A stretch of 64,000 nt of DNA from an uncultured Planctomycetaceae bacterium (lineage in GTDB: Bacteria > Planctomycetota > Planctomycetia > Planctomycetales > Planctomycetaceae), in the NCBI GenBank assembly GCA_943787265.1, contig CALSLT010000019.1:186001-250000 (forward strand), read 5' to 3'. The number at the start of each line of letters is the position of its first letter. Position 1 is the first letter of the stretch. A model generated the notes under the pieces. That model did not search any database, was not told the origin of the DNA, and was given only the letters and a program-made list of their open reading frames with translations. Of the stretch, positions 36,237 through 46,000 are shown one piece after another. A program made the position numbers and the translations under genes.

Positions 36237-37895
36237 ATGAAAGCGTCCGATCTGTTTGTAAAGTGTCTCGAAGAAGAAGGTATTGAGTACATCTTTGGTG
36301 TGCCGGGCGAAGAAAACGCCGACTTCATGATTTCGCTGGAAGAGACTGACAAAATCAAGTTCATCCTGACTCGGCATGAGCAGGGTGCGGCGTTCATGGC
36401 CGAAATCTACGGTCGACTGACAGGTAAGCCGGCAGGCTGCCTGGGAACGCTTGGGCCGGGAGCAACCAACCTGATTACGGGTGTGGCCGACTCCAACATG
36501 GACCGTGCTCCGATGCTCGTCCTTACCGGCCAGGGAAGTTCTGAGCGGCTTCACAAAGAGTCTCACCAGGTCATGGACGTTGTCGGGATGTTTAAACCCG
36601 TGACCAAGTGGGCTCAGATGGTTTACCACGCAGACAACATCCCGGAAATCATCCGAAAAGCAGTCCGCATTGCGACCACCGAAAAGCCAGGTGCGGTGCT
36701 GGTTGAGCTGCCGGAAGATATCGCGAAGAAGCAGACTTCGGTCGAACCGATCGAGCCGCGGCAGTTCCGGCGTCCGGTTGCTGATGACAAAATTGTCAAC
36801 CAGGCATGGGAAGCGATCAGTCAGGCAAAGCGTCCGATTATCCTCGCCGGTAACGGCTGTATTCGCCGCCGAGCTGCTGGTCAGTTGCGGAAGTTCGCTG
36901 AATCAACTGGCATCGGCGTGCTGAATACGATGATGGCCAAAGGCTGTGTCGACATGGATTCCGACCAGTGCTGCTACACGATTGGCCTCGGCGGCAAAGA
37001 CGTGCCCGCCGTCGCGATTGAGCGAGCCGACCTGGTCCTGTCACTCGGCTACGACATGGTTGAATATCATCCAGGTCTGTGGAATCCTGGTGGAAAGAAG
37101 AAAGTCGTTCACTGCGACTTTATTCCGTCGGAAGTCGATGAGAACTACCGTATCGAAACGGAAATTGTCGGCGACCTGGCTCACACACTGTGGATGCTGA
37201 ACGAGCGGGTTGCCGCTCACGGACCCGAGAACCTCGACTTCGATCACTCTCATACGCAACTTTGTCGTGAGAAGATGACCGAAGAATTCGAAGCTCACAA
37301 AGACGACACGACCGAAGGTAAGATTCGGCCGCAGAAAGCTTTGTGGGATGCTCGTCAGGTGCTGCGACCGACCGACCTTCTGTTGTCGGACGTCGGTGCT
37401 CACAAGATGTGGATCGCTCGTTACTTCCAGTGTCACGAACCCAACACGTGCTTGATCCCGAACGGTTTCTGCTCGATGGGTTTTTCACTGCCAGGGGCGA
37501 TCGCTGCCAGCATTGTTGACCCGGAACAACGCGTTCTCGGGATCTGCGGAGACGCTGGCTTCCTGATGAATGTTCAGGAGATGGAAACCGCCAAGCGGTA
37601 CAACTCAAACATCACCATCATGATTTGGGAAGACAATGCTTACGGGCTGATCGCCTGGAAGCAGTTCAACCAGTTCGGCAAACATACCGACCTTGCTTTC
37701 GGAAACCCGGAATTCGTGGCGCTTGCTGAAGCGTTCGGATGGAACGGTTTCCGCTGCAACAACGCCGCCGACCTTCAGGACACGCTCGAAAAATCGTTCG
37801 AGGCTGAGGGCCCAAGCCTGGTCGTCATTCCGATCGACTACGAAGAGAACAACAAGCTGACTCAACGAATGGGTGAGCTGACCGCTTCTATCTAG
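36237..37895 (+). CDS. Thiamine-diphosphate-dependent enzyme, acetolactate synthase family
   Basis: 552 residues with the three-domain layout of POX/ALS enzymes. The catalytic glutamate motif is GVPGEEN (E25/E26). The FAD/ADP-type middle domain includes PIILAGNGCIRRR. The ThDP-binding motif begins GDAGFLMNVQEMETA near residue 438 and runs to about EDNAYGLIAWKQ. These features fit acetolactate synthase, but also related decarboxylases and carboligases, so I give no gene symbol. The start at 36237 (MKASDLFVKCLEEEG) is the conserved beginning; upstream in-frame codons do not match the family, and AAGGAA precedes it. No small regulatory subunit (IlvN) follows, which argues against a standard branched-chain pathway enzyme. 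Transcription ends at a strong hairpin at 37940. Confidence 0.85.
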   Translation: MKASDLFVKCLEEEGIEYIFGVPGEENADFMISLEETDKIKFILTRHEQGAAFMAEIYGRLTGKPAGCLGTLGPGATNLITGVADSNMDRAPMLVLTGQGSSERLHKESHQVMDVVGMFKPVTKWAQMVYHADNIPEIIRKAVRIATTEKPGAVLVELPEDIAKKQTSVEPIEPRQFRRPVADDKIVNQAWEAISQAKRPIILAGNGCIRRRAAGQLRKFAESTGIGVLNTMMAKGCVDMDSDQCCYTIGLGGKDVPAVAIERADLVLSLGYDMVEYHPGLWNPGGKKKVVHCDFIPSEVDENYRIETEIVGDLAHTLWMLNERVAAHGPENLDFDHSHTQLCREKMTEEFEAHKDDTTEGKIRPQKALWDARQVLRPTDLLLSDVGAHKMWIARYFQCHEPNTCLIPNGFCSMGFSLPGAIAASIVDPEQRVLGICGDAGFLMNVQEMETAKRYNSNITIMIWEDNAYGLIAWKQFNQFGKHTDLAFGNPEFVALAEAFGWNGFRCNNAADLQDTLEKSFEAEGPSLVVIPIDYEENNKLTQRMGELTASI

Positions 37896-37939
37896 TCGGG
37901 GCTTTGCCGTATCGGCAGTTCCGATTTGAGTAACGTTCG

Positions 37940-37974
37940 CAGCGTGCGGGAGAATTTCTCCCGCACGCTGTTTT
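37940..37974 (+). terminator. Rho-independent terminator after the ThDP enzyme gene
   Basis: CAGCGTGCGGGAGA pairs perfectly with TCTCCCGCACGCTG around a 3-nt loop, followed by TTTTC. Confidence 0.9.
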
Positions 37975-38002
37975 CATTATCCAGCCGAGACAGTCGACTT
38001 CA

Positions 38003-38154
38003 GTGAGCCGACGGCGCTTGCTCAATGCCACCAAAGTTGTGAGCCCTGACGCGTAAGCGGCCGGGCTCCACTCGCTGCCCGAGGCCTTACGGCCAGCGGC
38101 TCACTCATGAAAATCGACAACTCTGGGGCCATTGGGCTATCGCCGACGGCTCAC
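38003..38154. repeat. Nested inverted repeats of the GTGAGCCG family
   Basis: Outer arms GTGAGCCGACGGCG (38003-38016) and CGCCGACGGCTCAC (38141-38154) are inverted copies with one mismatch. Inside lies a second pair, GTGAGCCC (from 38039) and GCGGCTCAC (to 38104), around GCGTAAGCGGCCGGGCTCC and GGCCTTACGGCC. The unit occupies the convergent spacer between the ThDP enzyme and the dehydrogenase-cytochrome gene, and resembles the GTGAGCC/CGTAAG repeats I recall from planctomycete spacers. Confidence 0.75.
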
Positions 38155-38183
38155 AATGGTGCCGGACCGATTATTGGAGATGT

Positions 38184-40490
38184 TTATTTATCGGAATCGC
38201 TCGGCATGCCTTCGATCCACTCTTTGAACAGAGCCACTGCTCGGTTGTCAACAATTGAAGTTGCCAGTTGAGGCATTTGTCCTCGTCCTCGACGAGCGAT
38301 CCTCTGTAGTAGTAGCGATCGTTCGGGCGAACCTGGGGCGACGAGTTTTGCATCCGCAATTCCGAAGCGGTCGTGCAGCGGTTCGGCGTTGATCAGGTTC
38401 TGTTTCTCGGGAGCCGTTCCAAAAGAGAGGATCATCTGCGAGTTCCCTCCGCCAGCCGCAACGTGGCACTGAGCACAGTTGGAATGCAGATAAGATAACG
38501 CTCGATCTCCCAGGGATTCCGAATCGGAATACGGATCGGCCAGGCGAGGATGATCGGCTGCAGTGAACGGAGCGTTCTTTCCGCCCTTTCGCTTCAACTT
38601 GAAATATCCGAGGTGCTCAAGAGTCCTGAGTTGATTGTCGACAGCCCCGCCAACTGATGCGTAATCGTGATCACGATTCATCTGCGCGGTCGACAGCCCG
38701 AGCACGTAGTTCGCCGCTCGGCTGTGGCAAACCATGCATTCGGCTCGGCTCGGGTATCGCCACTTTCGCTCGACCATCGCTCCGTCTGTCGACTGAACGC
38801 TGAAGTTGATGTCCAGTCCAGCCTTGTCAACGAGAGTTGCGTCTGTCTGTCCATTGTTCCAACGATAGGAGTAACCTACCCATTCTTTGTTCTCGCGGTG
38901 AAGAAAACGTGTTTCAATCCAGCGTCGCGAATTCGCGTCTCCTTCGATCATGTCGACAGCGAATGACTTGATGAGGACAGTTTGCTCAGGAAACGTCCAA
39001 CCTCTCCTTCCGCCGGCCGAAATCTTTGGTGGTGCTCCGTCTTCGCCCGCTTCGTGTGGAACGGCAAAGAAACGCGTCTTGTGAGCACCGTCTGACCACA
39101 GCGGCGAGTTCACGGAATAAGGGATCACTCCGGGCTGCACCTGATGTTTAGCGACATCCGCAAACAATCCGCTTTCGCTGAGCTTCTTCGGAAACGTTTC
39201 TTGAGTCGAAGGCTGGTCGTTGATTTCAAGCGTGTAGAAGCCGCCGTCTTCTTTGCCAATGTGGTTGGTGATGAGCAATTCCCCAGCGGCGTCCAGCCCG
39301 AACGAGGTGATCTGCATCGTTGTGTCGGCGATCTCTTGATGCCACACAACTTTCTGTCCGTCGTGTTTTCCCGCCCAGATTTTGCCGGTCGAGTAATCGC
39401 CGTAGATGTACGCTCCTTGAAGGCGTGGAAATTTCGAGCCGTGGTAGACGACTCCGCCGGTCAAAGATCGCGACTCGGAATGCGAATGCTCGAACGTTGG
39501 CTTCACGTGTGGATGCGGGCCTGCTTTGCGTTCCAGGTAAAACGGATGGCCGCCTTCGTAGACACTCCAACCGAAGTTGTCGCCTTTGTTAACCTTGTAA
39601 ACCTGCTCCCACAGATCCTGTCCGTTGTTGCCGACCCAAATGTGGCCGGTCTTCGGATCCGTCGTCATTCGCCACGGATTTCGCAGTCCATACGCCCACG
39701 TTTCCGGACGAATTCCTGCCTGCCCGACGAACGGGTTGTCTTGCGGAACAGAGTACTCACGCCCTTTGTCGGGATGGTCGACGTCCAGTCTCAACACCTT
39801 CGCCAGCAGATGGTCGAGCCCCTGGCCGGTGAGGTCGGTGTCGGAGTCGGACGTTCCGTCACCGGTCGTCACGTAGAACATTCCGTCCAGGCCAAACGTG
39901 ACGGCCGCGCCGTTGTGGCCGTTACTGTCCCATTCGAGAATCACCTTCGCCGAATCTTTGACGAGTGAAAACGGGGCTTCCCGTTGCAACGTGTAACGAG
40001 TCACTCGGCACGTCTTCTGGCCGTCTTTCGGAAGAGCTTTGTTCGGGCCGTTGTGCCCGAGGTAGAAGAATCCGTTCTGAGGAAAGTTTGGGTGAAAGCA
40101 GATGCTGTACGCCGGGTCGTCAACTTCGAAAAGAACGTCGAACTCGCCCGCGGCCACTTGATCGGTCGTCGCGCGACAGACTCGGAACTTCTTCTCGGGG
40201 CGATGATCTTCGATGAAGATCATTCGATCGCTGCCTGGCTCGGTCGTCACAAAGATCGGCCAATCGACCTGCAGCTTCGGAAGGGCTCGCACGGCACGAT
40301 ACGGTAGCGGCGGTTCGGGAGAACCATGAACGCGAGAAGTCGTCATCGGAACATAGGTCCCAATGCCGAAAGGCTTCTGTTCGTCAGCGTGCGTCACCGA
40401 GACAAACGAAACGGCGGCGGCGAGCAGAATCGTTCGTGATACGTTGCTCCATCTAAAGCAGTCGACCGAAGAGCGGTGCAAGTTGCGCAT
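38184..40490 (-). CDS. Secreted sugar dehydrogenase (GSDH-type beta-propeller) with two-heme cytochrome region
   Basis: 768 residues. A signal peptide (about 1-36, ILLAAAVSFVSVTHA) precedes a glucose/sorbosone dehydrogenase-like propeller (VLFEVDDPAYSICFHPNFPQNGFFYL, GHNGAAVTFGLDGMFYVTTGDG, PETWAYGLRNPWRMTTDPKTGHIWVGNNG). From about 455 comes a cytochrome-containing module common in planctomycetes: heme motifs CMVCH near residue 582 and CAQCH near 670, separated by the DHPRLADPYSDSE region. Inference: PQQ-type oxidation of a sugar outside the cytoplasm, with electrons leaving through the hemes; the substrate is unknown. The start ATG at 40490 is clear. It lies 92 bp downstream of the LRR permease gene but is probably a separate unit. 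Confidence 0.9.
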   Translation of the reverse strand: MRNLHRSSVDCFRWSNVSRTILLAAAVSFVSVTHADEQKPFGIGTYVPMTTSRVHGSPEPPLPYRAVRALPKLQVDWPIFVTTEPGSDRMIFIEDHRPEKKFRVCRATTDQVAAGEFDVLFEVDDPAYSICFHPNFPQNGFFYLGHNGPNKALPKDGQKTCRVTRYTLQREAPFSLVKDSAKVILEWDSNGHNGAAVTFGLDGMFYVTTGDGTSDSDTDLTGQGLDHLLAKVLRLDVDHPDKGREYSVPQDNPFVGQAGIRPETWAYGLRNPWRMTTDPKTGHIWVGNNGQDLWEQVYKVNKGDNFGWSVYEGGHPFYLERKAGPHPHVKPTFEHSHSESRSLTGGVVYHGSKFPRLQGAYIYGDYSTGKIWAGKHDGQKVVWHQEIADTTMQITSFGLDAAGELLITNHIGKEDGGFYTLEINDQPSTQETFPKKLSESGLFADVAKHQVQPGVIPYSVNSPLWSDGAHKTRFFAVPHEAGEDGAPPKISAGGRRGWTFPEQTVLIKSFAVDMIEGDANSRRWIETRFLHRENKEWVGYSYRWNNGQTDATLVDKAGLDINFSVQSTDGAMVERKWRYPSRAECMVCHSRAANYVLGLSTAQMNRDHDYASVGGAVDNQLRTLEHLGYFKLKRKGGKNAPFTAADHPRLADPYSDSESLGDRALSYLHSNCAQCHVAAGGGNSQMILSFGTAPEKQNLINAEPLHDRFGIADAKLVAPGSPERSLLLQRIARRGRGQMPQLATSIVDNRAVALFKEWIEGMPSDSDK

Positions 40491-40582
40491 GAGAGAATCC
40501 TGCCTTACCTTGAATTCAATTCTTCAATGTCAGGCAGGCAGCATACCGGCCTTACAACTCGCAGCGGAATCGACGGAGCGTC

Positions 40583-42742
40583 TCACGCAAACTCAATCGA
40601 GTTCCATCGCCGAGTTGCGATGATCATTGTCAGCATCGCCGTGACGATCGCCACAACAAACACAGCAGGCAGCACAACGGGAATCCAGGCTGGGCCCAAC
40701 TCCAACGATAGAGCAGTCAGTCCTCCGTGCGCGAACAGCGCCGCCGTCATCACGAGGATCGACACCCACGCTCGGCGGTACGATGTCAGCCAGGCAACGA
40801 TTGACACGGTCGTCACGATGTTTGCGAAAATGTGAACGGCGCACAGCAACCAGGTTTGTGGCGCCGAAAATTCACCAACGGTCCACCCTCGAAGAACAAA
40901 CGCCGTCACGAGCGCAACAGGCACGGCGATCGCGATGGCTCCGTCAACGGCCATTGTTGTCAGAATCGACGAAACATAACGGCGTTTTGTCTGAGGCCGC
41001 AGAAGTTCCGAAGAGAACCATCGCCAGTGCTGCAGCCATTGGCCGTTGAGCATCGACATCGACATCATCGGAACCATCGCCGTCATGTACATCGGCACGA
41101 ATGGCACTACGGAATTTGTTGCCTGCAGGGCTCCGGAAAACCAAACGATTCCACCACTCATCAGGACGACCATTGGAATGCCCCAGAACGCGGCCAGGCC
41201 ATGCGAGATTTGCAGCAGCCCCACGGCGCGTGGAAGCCAGGACTTCGGCAGATGACGCATGGCAAAATCAAACTGGTGGTCCAACAGCCAGGCATTGACG
41301 ACGGACTTGGAGATCGCATTCGCTTCCATCTGTTGGCGGCGGCGGTTCGCGGAGCGGGACGCCAGGTCCCACGCCATGTCGAATGAAAAAACCATCCCGT
41401 ACTCGGACATCGTCTCGTGAAATCGCGTTAGTCTTGCCGCGTAAGCACACAGTCCGGCTAAACCGGCAAACAGTAGAAGCATCGATGGCAAAGTCGGAGA
41501 CACAGGCACGAACGAGTCCAGCAACAGTGTGTGGATCGATGGGTTCGCGAAAGCGATGAGGCCAACTCCGCCGAAACCAGAAAACAGCATCAATACTGAG
41601 TTGCGATGGGCCAGCCACAAACACCACGCAAATCCTGCGGCTTGGATCGCAAATACGGATGGCAGCGCGATGCCGGCGGTGTTGCACGCACCGAGTGCGG
41701 GTAGTGTTGCCGCGATAAGAAACAGGCAGCCAGGAATCGTGAGATGTGCTCTTGCGAAGCCCGGGGTCATGCGTGCTCGCGGAGCGGCGAACTGCACCTT
41801 GAGATGCACGCCCAGCCATGTTCCCAGAACCAGGCCAGGAAACAACAACGATGAAAGATGATTGATGCGAACATTCTCGAAGGCAGCTTTCGTTTGCTTG
41901 TCGCGTTCCACCAGGTTGCTGCGATCCTCGATTGACGATACGCCGGAAACCCGAACGCCAGGAATGAACTTTCTCAACTGCCGCACCCCATGCTTCGTGA
42001 TTCGGGTGTTGCCAATATCAATCTGTCGAAGCTTCTTAAGGTAAGGCAGCCAGCTTACTGTCCAGTCTGTAACTTCGGCGTAGCCCAGATTGATTGACCA
42101 TAGTCCGCTCAGTTCGCGAAGCGGAAACAGATCGGTTTCTTTGACCAGGGCTGCATGTAGCTCAAGAGATTTCAACGATTTTATTTTCGCAATCATCCGC
42201 ACGCCGTCAGCGTCCAGGTGTGTCGCTGAGAAACTCAGGTTCGTTAGCTTTCCCGAATCGGCGAGACCGTCAAGTCCCGAACCGTGTGCGACGGAGCCAA
42301 GGATGGACAACATTCGGAGATTTGGAAGTTTTTTTAGCTCCGCCAGGCCTTTGTCCGTAATCGATGTATTGCTGGCGTTGAGCTGCGTAATTGACGAGGC
42401 CTTCGCAACGTTCACTAATACTTCGTCCGTAATTCCCGGTCCCCAAAGTGAAACTGCTTCGGCATTCTCAGGAATCTTCGCATCGGCTGGCGTATCAAAC
42501 GACAGCCGTTGCCCATCAACAGAAATATGCGTCTGAAGAGTTGGGGGGATCTCGTACGGCGCGATGACTGGTCGTGGACTGTCAGGGGAATTCGATCGCC
42601 GCGAGCGACCTGACTGCGGAACTGAAAGCACACAGCACAAAATCAACGCGCAGTAGAAGTCCCACCGGGTCAGGTATGTCTTCAGCACGACTGAAAGCTG
42701 TCGGCGGAAGCCGTATGTGTTGTTTGAATTTGAGGTTGCCAT
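40583..42742 (-). CDS. ABC-2-type permease with a leucine-rich-repeat domain
   Basis: 719 residues. One membrane helix (about 27-45, FYCALILCCVLSVPQSG) precedes a domain of about 190 residues with leucine-rich repeats: ITDEVLVNVAKASSITQLNAS, ITDKGLAELKKLPNLRMLSIL, LADSGKLTNLSFSATHLDADGVRMI, and LPYLKKLRQIDIGNTRITKHG. From about 290, many membrane helices follow to the C-terminus (FPGLVLGTWLGVHL, MLLLFAGLAGLCAYAA, AIAIAVPVALVTAFVL and others). It is the third gene after a GntR regulator and an ABC ATPase in the order usual for BcrAB/YtrA-type exporters, so permease is the likely role although I see no diagnostic sequence for it. A good SD (AGGAG) precedes ATG 42742. The LRR insert is the odd feature. 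Confidence 0.75.
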   Translation of the reverse strand: MATSNSNNTYGFRRQLSVVLKTYLTRWDFYCALILCCVLSVPQSGRSRRSNSPDSPRPVIAPYEIPPTLQTHISVDGQRLSFDTPADAKIPENAEAVSLWGPGITDEVLVNVAKASSITQLNASNTSITDKGLAELKKLPNLRMLSILGSVAHGSGLDGLADSGKLTNLSFSATHLDADGVRMIAKIKSLKSLELHAALVKETDLFPLRELSGLWSINLGYAEVTDWTVSWLPYLKKLRQIDIGNTRITKHGVRQLRKFIPGVRVSGVSSIEDRSNLVERDKQTKAAFENVRINHLSSLLFPGLVLGTWLGVHLKVQFAAPRARMTPGFARAHLTIPGCLFLIAATLPALGACNTAGIALPSVFAIQAAGFAWCLWLAHRNSVLMLFSGFGGVGLIAFANPSIHTLLLDSFVPVSPTLPSMLLLFAGLAGLCAYAARLTRFHETMSEYGMVFSFDMAWDLASRSANRRRQQMEANAISKSVVNAWLLDHQFDFAMRHLPKSWLPRAVGLLQISHGLAAFWGIPMVVLMSGGIVWFSGALQATNSVVPFVPMYMTAMVPMMSMSMLNGQWLQHWRWFSSELLRPQTKRRYVSSILTTMAVDGAIAIAVPVALVTAFVLRGWTVGEFSAPQTWLLCAVHIFANIVTTVSIVAWLTSYRRAWVSILVMTAALFAHGGLTALSLELGPAWIPVVLPAVFVVAIVTAMLTMIIATRRWNSIEFA

Positions 42743-42807
42743 CGCCGGTCTCCTGAAAGTTTCAGAGCCACTTCTGATTTGTGTGCTTGTCTCGTTTGAA
42801 ACTTTCG

Positions 42808-43707
42808 CTACGCGTCGCCGTGCATTTCGAGGAAAATTTCTTCGAGGCTCAAATCCTCGACGGTGACGCTGGCTTGCCAGCGGGATTCGATTTCCTCGAC
42901 CAGCGTTGGTCCGACTTCGGTCACGGCGACCATCGCGTGCTTGCCAGAGATTTCGGATCGGAGAGAGTTTGCAACTCCGAACGAAGTGGGCAGGTCCGCC
43001 TCTGAGGTGACTCGCAGACGTTTGACGCTGTCTTTCAGATCGTCCAACTCGTCGTGGTAGACGATCTTCCCTTCCTGCAGAACGGCGACGTGATCGGCCA
43101 CTCGTTCTAGGTCGGTCGTGATGTGCGTCGAGAATAGGACCGTTCGATTTTCGTCGCGCGTGACTTCCAGCAGCGTGCTGAGAAACTCTCGACGCGCCGA
43201 CGGATCCAGACTGGCGACAGGCTCGTCGAGAATCAACAGGTCCGGTTCATGCCCGAGGGCCAGGATCAGAGCCAGCTTTTGCTGCTGACCTTGAGACATT
43301 GGCCCGACTCGGTCTTCTGTCGGAAGCTCCCACCGTCGAGCGAGATCGAGAGCCAGGTCGTTATTCCACGTCGGGTAAAAGGCTGCGGTGTATTCAATGA
43401 TCTGCCGAACCCGCATCCAGGCGTAAAGGCTGACTTCCTGAGCGACGTACCCGAGCTGACCTTTTGCTTCGGCAGAAAGATGCCACGGGTCTTCGCCGAG
43501 AATCGTTGCTTTGCCGGACGAAGACTTCAGCAACCCAAGCAGGCATTTCAGCAACGTCGATTTGCCGGAGCCGTTTTTTCCCAGCAGTCCGGTTACGGTC
43601 CCTCGCGGAATCGTCAGGTCGACCCCTTTTAGTACCTGGGTCGTGTCGAAATTCTTCATCAGCCCGGAAACTTGAATCAGGGGAGCATCATTCGAAGGTG
43701 CGTTCAT
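42808..43707 (-). CDS. ABC transporter ATP-binding protein (GntR-operon type)
   Basis: 299 residues, ATPase of an ABC-2 exporter. Walker A GKNGSGKST, signature MSQGQQQK, Walker B LLILDEP, D-loop VASLD and H-loop FSTH are all intact. The C-terminal part (about 215-299, ending LSLEEIFLEMHGDA) is the extra domain of the ABC-2 family ATPases. Its ATG at 43707 overlaps the stop of the GntR gene (ATGA), showing translational coupling. The permease gene starts 65 bp downstream. Substrate unknown; related operons respond to envelope stress or antibiotics, which is an inference from the operon order. Confidence 0.93.
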   Translation of the reverse strand: MNAPSNDAPLIQVSGLMKNFDTTQVLKGVDLTIPRGTVTGLLGKNGSGKSTLLKCLLGLLKSSSGKATILGEDPWHLSAEAKGQLGYVAQEVSLYAWMRVRQIIEYTAAFYPTWNNDLALDLARRWELPTEDRVGPMSQGQQQKLALILALGHEPDLLILDEPVASLDPSARREFLSTLLEVTRDENRTVLFSTHITTDLERVADHVAVLQEGKIVYHDELDDLKDSVKRLRVTSEADLPTSFGVANSLRSEISGKHAMVAVTEVGPTLVEEIESRWQASVTVEDLSLEEIFLEMHGDA

Positions 43708-44111
43708 TGCTTTCGTTCCTTCAGTACGGATTTCACAACGTCGAGTATCTGCCCATCCGTAAGCCCCAGTTGCTGACCTCGCGTCACCATCGGCTCGACC
43801 AATGGTTTGAGATCGGCTTTACGTTCCTTTAGCGGACCGCTGGCCACTCCCGATGTGACCCTCATTCCCGTGCCACGAACTCGTTCGAGCACGCCCTCAA
43901 CCTCGAGTCGGCTCCACGCTTTCGAGACGGTCATCATGTTGACCTGAAGCTCGTCGGCCATCTGCCGGACACTCGGTAGCAAATCGCCGTCCGCAAGTTG
44001 CCCGCTGGCAATCATCGCCCGCACCTGTTCCATGAGCTGCCGATAGATCGGCACGCCCGAAGACGGGTGAACTTCGAATTGAATTGAAGGGTTGATCATG
44101 CGTACTGCCAT
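43704..44111 (-). CDS. GntR-family regulator (YtrA-type)
   Basis: 135 residues from the ATG at 44111. A winged helix of the GntR type occupies the N-terminal half: GVPIYRQLMEQVRAMIASGQL, LLPSVRQMADELQVNMMTVSKAWSRLEVEGVLERVRGTGMRV. The short C-terminal tail (about 55 residues, LKPLVEPMVTRGQQLGLTDG) lacks a ligand-binding domain, as in the YtrA subgroup, which regulates its own ABC operon. An in-frame GTG at 44138 would overlap the likely operator; an ATG at 44099 is also possible. The stop codon overlaps the ATPase start by 4 bp. It probably represses the operon until an unknown signal is sensed. Confidence 0.9.
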   Translation of the reverse strand: MAVRMINPSIQFEVHPSSGVPIYRQLMEQVRAMIASGQLADGDLLPSVRQMADELQVNMMTVSKAWSRLEVEGVLERVRGTGMRVTSGVASGPLKERKADLKPLVEPMVTRGQQLGLTDGQILDVVKSVLKERKQ

Positions 44112-44116
44112 GTTGA

Positions 44117-44138
44117 GTGTCGTACGACGGTAATACAC
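44117..44138. promoter_or_regulatory. Candidate GntR operator
   Basis: GTGTCGTACGACGGTAATACAC immediately upstream of the GntR start: GTGT and ACAC ends with a central TCGTACGA palindrome. YtrA-type regulators bind inverted repeats near their own start codon; the assignment here is by position and symmetry only. Confidence 0.45.
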
Positions 44139-44239
44139 CAGCCGTGCATGTCAACATCGAAGTTCTAAGAATTCTGCGTGCCGGACGTATGGAGCAAGGT
44201 CGGCCGATGCCGGTCATTCGCTGTTGGGACGGACTCCCG

Positions 44240-46000
44240 CTACTTCGCCAGCGGCCGTTTCTGCGGTTCGAGCTTCGCCGAATACTCAATCGTGCCAGTC
44301 TTTGGGTCGATCAGGTACGAATGTGTCGGAGGTTTCTCTCGCCCACTGTCAACAGGCTCTCCGGCCGCGAGCAGGACGATTTTCCCATCGATCGGGATCA
44401 GTTGAATTCGAGGATGGTGACCAAGACTCGGAAGTCCGTCGCCCAGTTTTATGGTCTCGACTACTGCGCCGGTGGCGGTCAGCTTGAGTAAGGAGTACCT
44501 GGTGCGATCTCCGTGGTCTGCGGAGAGTGCGTAAAGACAGTCGTCGTTCCTGGACCAGGCCAGTCCCTGAGTGTCGGCTCCCTTCATGCTGGATACGAGT
44601 GACCAGGCTTCTGTATCAATGTTGTATGCGTAGAGGAATCCTTCGCCGCCGAGGCTACTGAGCAGCAACCGTCCTCGCTTTGCATCGAAAGTTAAGCCAC
44701 ACGGCCAGCTAAGTCGCGGAAGACCGAATGGAAGAGTCAAAGCGGTCGGCCGATTTCCAGTCAGTTCAAATTTGACAACGTCGCCGCCGTCAAGTCCGTA
44801 CCACGCTTCAGCATCCGGGTTCCTCGCGACGTGCTTGTAGATGCGTGGGAGTTTGACGAGCGTTTCCTTGATCGGGCCGTTCGGCGTGAACTGTCCCCAC
44901 GAAGCGCTGCCACCGTGGCCGTGCTCGTTCGTCCCGGAAACGTAGATGCCCTCGAAAATGATTTCCTGCGCTGCGGCTCGTGCTTGTTCGTTCTTCTCAC
45001 TTGTTGAGTGAGTATGAAGCGGCATCATCCGCGCGACGAGGTGTTGTGTCCGCCAGTCAGAACTTGCCGGTCCCACGATGAAGGGTTTGCCGGGGTACCG
45101 ATAAGCCCCCTGGAATGTCAGCACGCTGCGGCCAGCCAGCTCGTGGAGCCGCTTGACGGCTTTGCGAAATGAACTGTCTGTTCTCTTGTAAGCGTAGAAC
45201 GCCTGGCCTCCCTGCTTTCGGGATTCCTCCCAGATCGGCACAGAATCCGGGAGACCCGTGACTCGTTGTTCGTAATAGCCGCTGACGATGACCTGGTCGA
45301 TCTGCACGTCTGGCGAGATTTCAATCTGCCATTCAACCGGCTCGTGCGAAGTTAGAGCGAGAATGATCGGTGCGCCGGTGTAGGTCACGTTGACTTTGGC
45401 TGGGGCGATCGCGTGATGAGCACTCGACGCTTCGTACAATCCAACCATGTGAATTTCGGGGACGTCCGATACGACTGGGTAATCACCCGCTCGCTGCTCC
45501 GTGAGTTTCTTCAGCAGAGTTGCTGTGTCTTTCGCGTTGCGTCTGTCCCCTCGCTCTCGCAGAACGGCGATTCGGTTTTCAATGTCAGACGTCATTGCGT
45601 TCAGTTGAGCGAGTGGCGACCGGGAGTAAAGCGGAGCAGCCAGAGCTTCGTCCTGCGGTGCCTGAGCCTGGACGTCGACCGGAGCCGGTCCGTTGGCTCG
45701 GGTTGGACGCCGCTGCGCGCGGCGAGCGAATGTTCGACGGTCATCCTCGTGGCGTTTCTGGACGTCAGTGATCTTTGCTTCCTGTTGCGCGACGATCTTC
45801 TGCACTCGTTCAAGCTCTTTGACGAGGTCGCGAATCTAAGAGTCTTTTCTTGCGAGATCGGACTCAAACGTTGGGGCAGCGTCGTCATCAGCGGTTGCGG
45901 GGGCGGGCGAGGTTGTGATCGACGTTTCCGTCAGAATCACGCCGCCGAGACACAGGAGTCCGAACAACCATGCTGCGAGCTTTGTGCGGAAGTGGCTCAT
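44240..46000 (-). pseudogene. Secreted beta-propeller-like protein gene interrupted by an in-frame TAG
   Basis: The intact frame would run from ATG 46000 (with SD AAGGAGAG) through a signal peptide (KLAAWLFGLLCLGGVILT) and an Asp-rich stretch, but a TAG at 45836-45838 stops it after 54 residues. The same frame continues immediately as IRDLVKELERVQKI, a coiled coil, and on for 532 more residues. A GTG at 45805 is the first start after the TAG. The downstream part has VPEIHMVGLY, repeated beta-strand runs and, from about residue 350, SMP-30-like sequence (WPCGLTFDAKRGRLLLSSLGGEGFLYAY). The protein was probably secreted and about 590 residues. CAG to TAG is one substitution. It could be a genuine nonsense mutation, an assembly error, or, least likely, readthrough. 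Confidence 0.7.
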
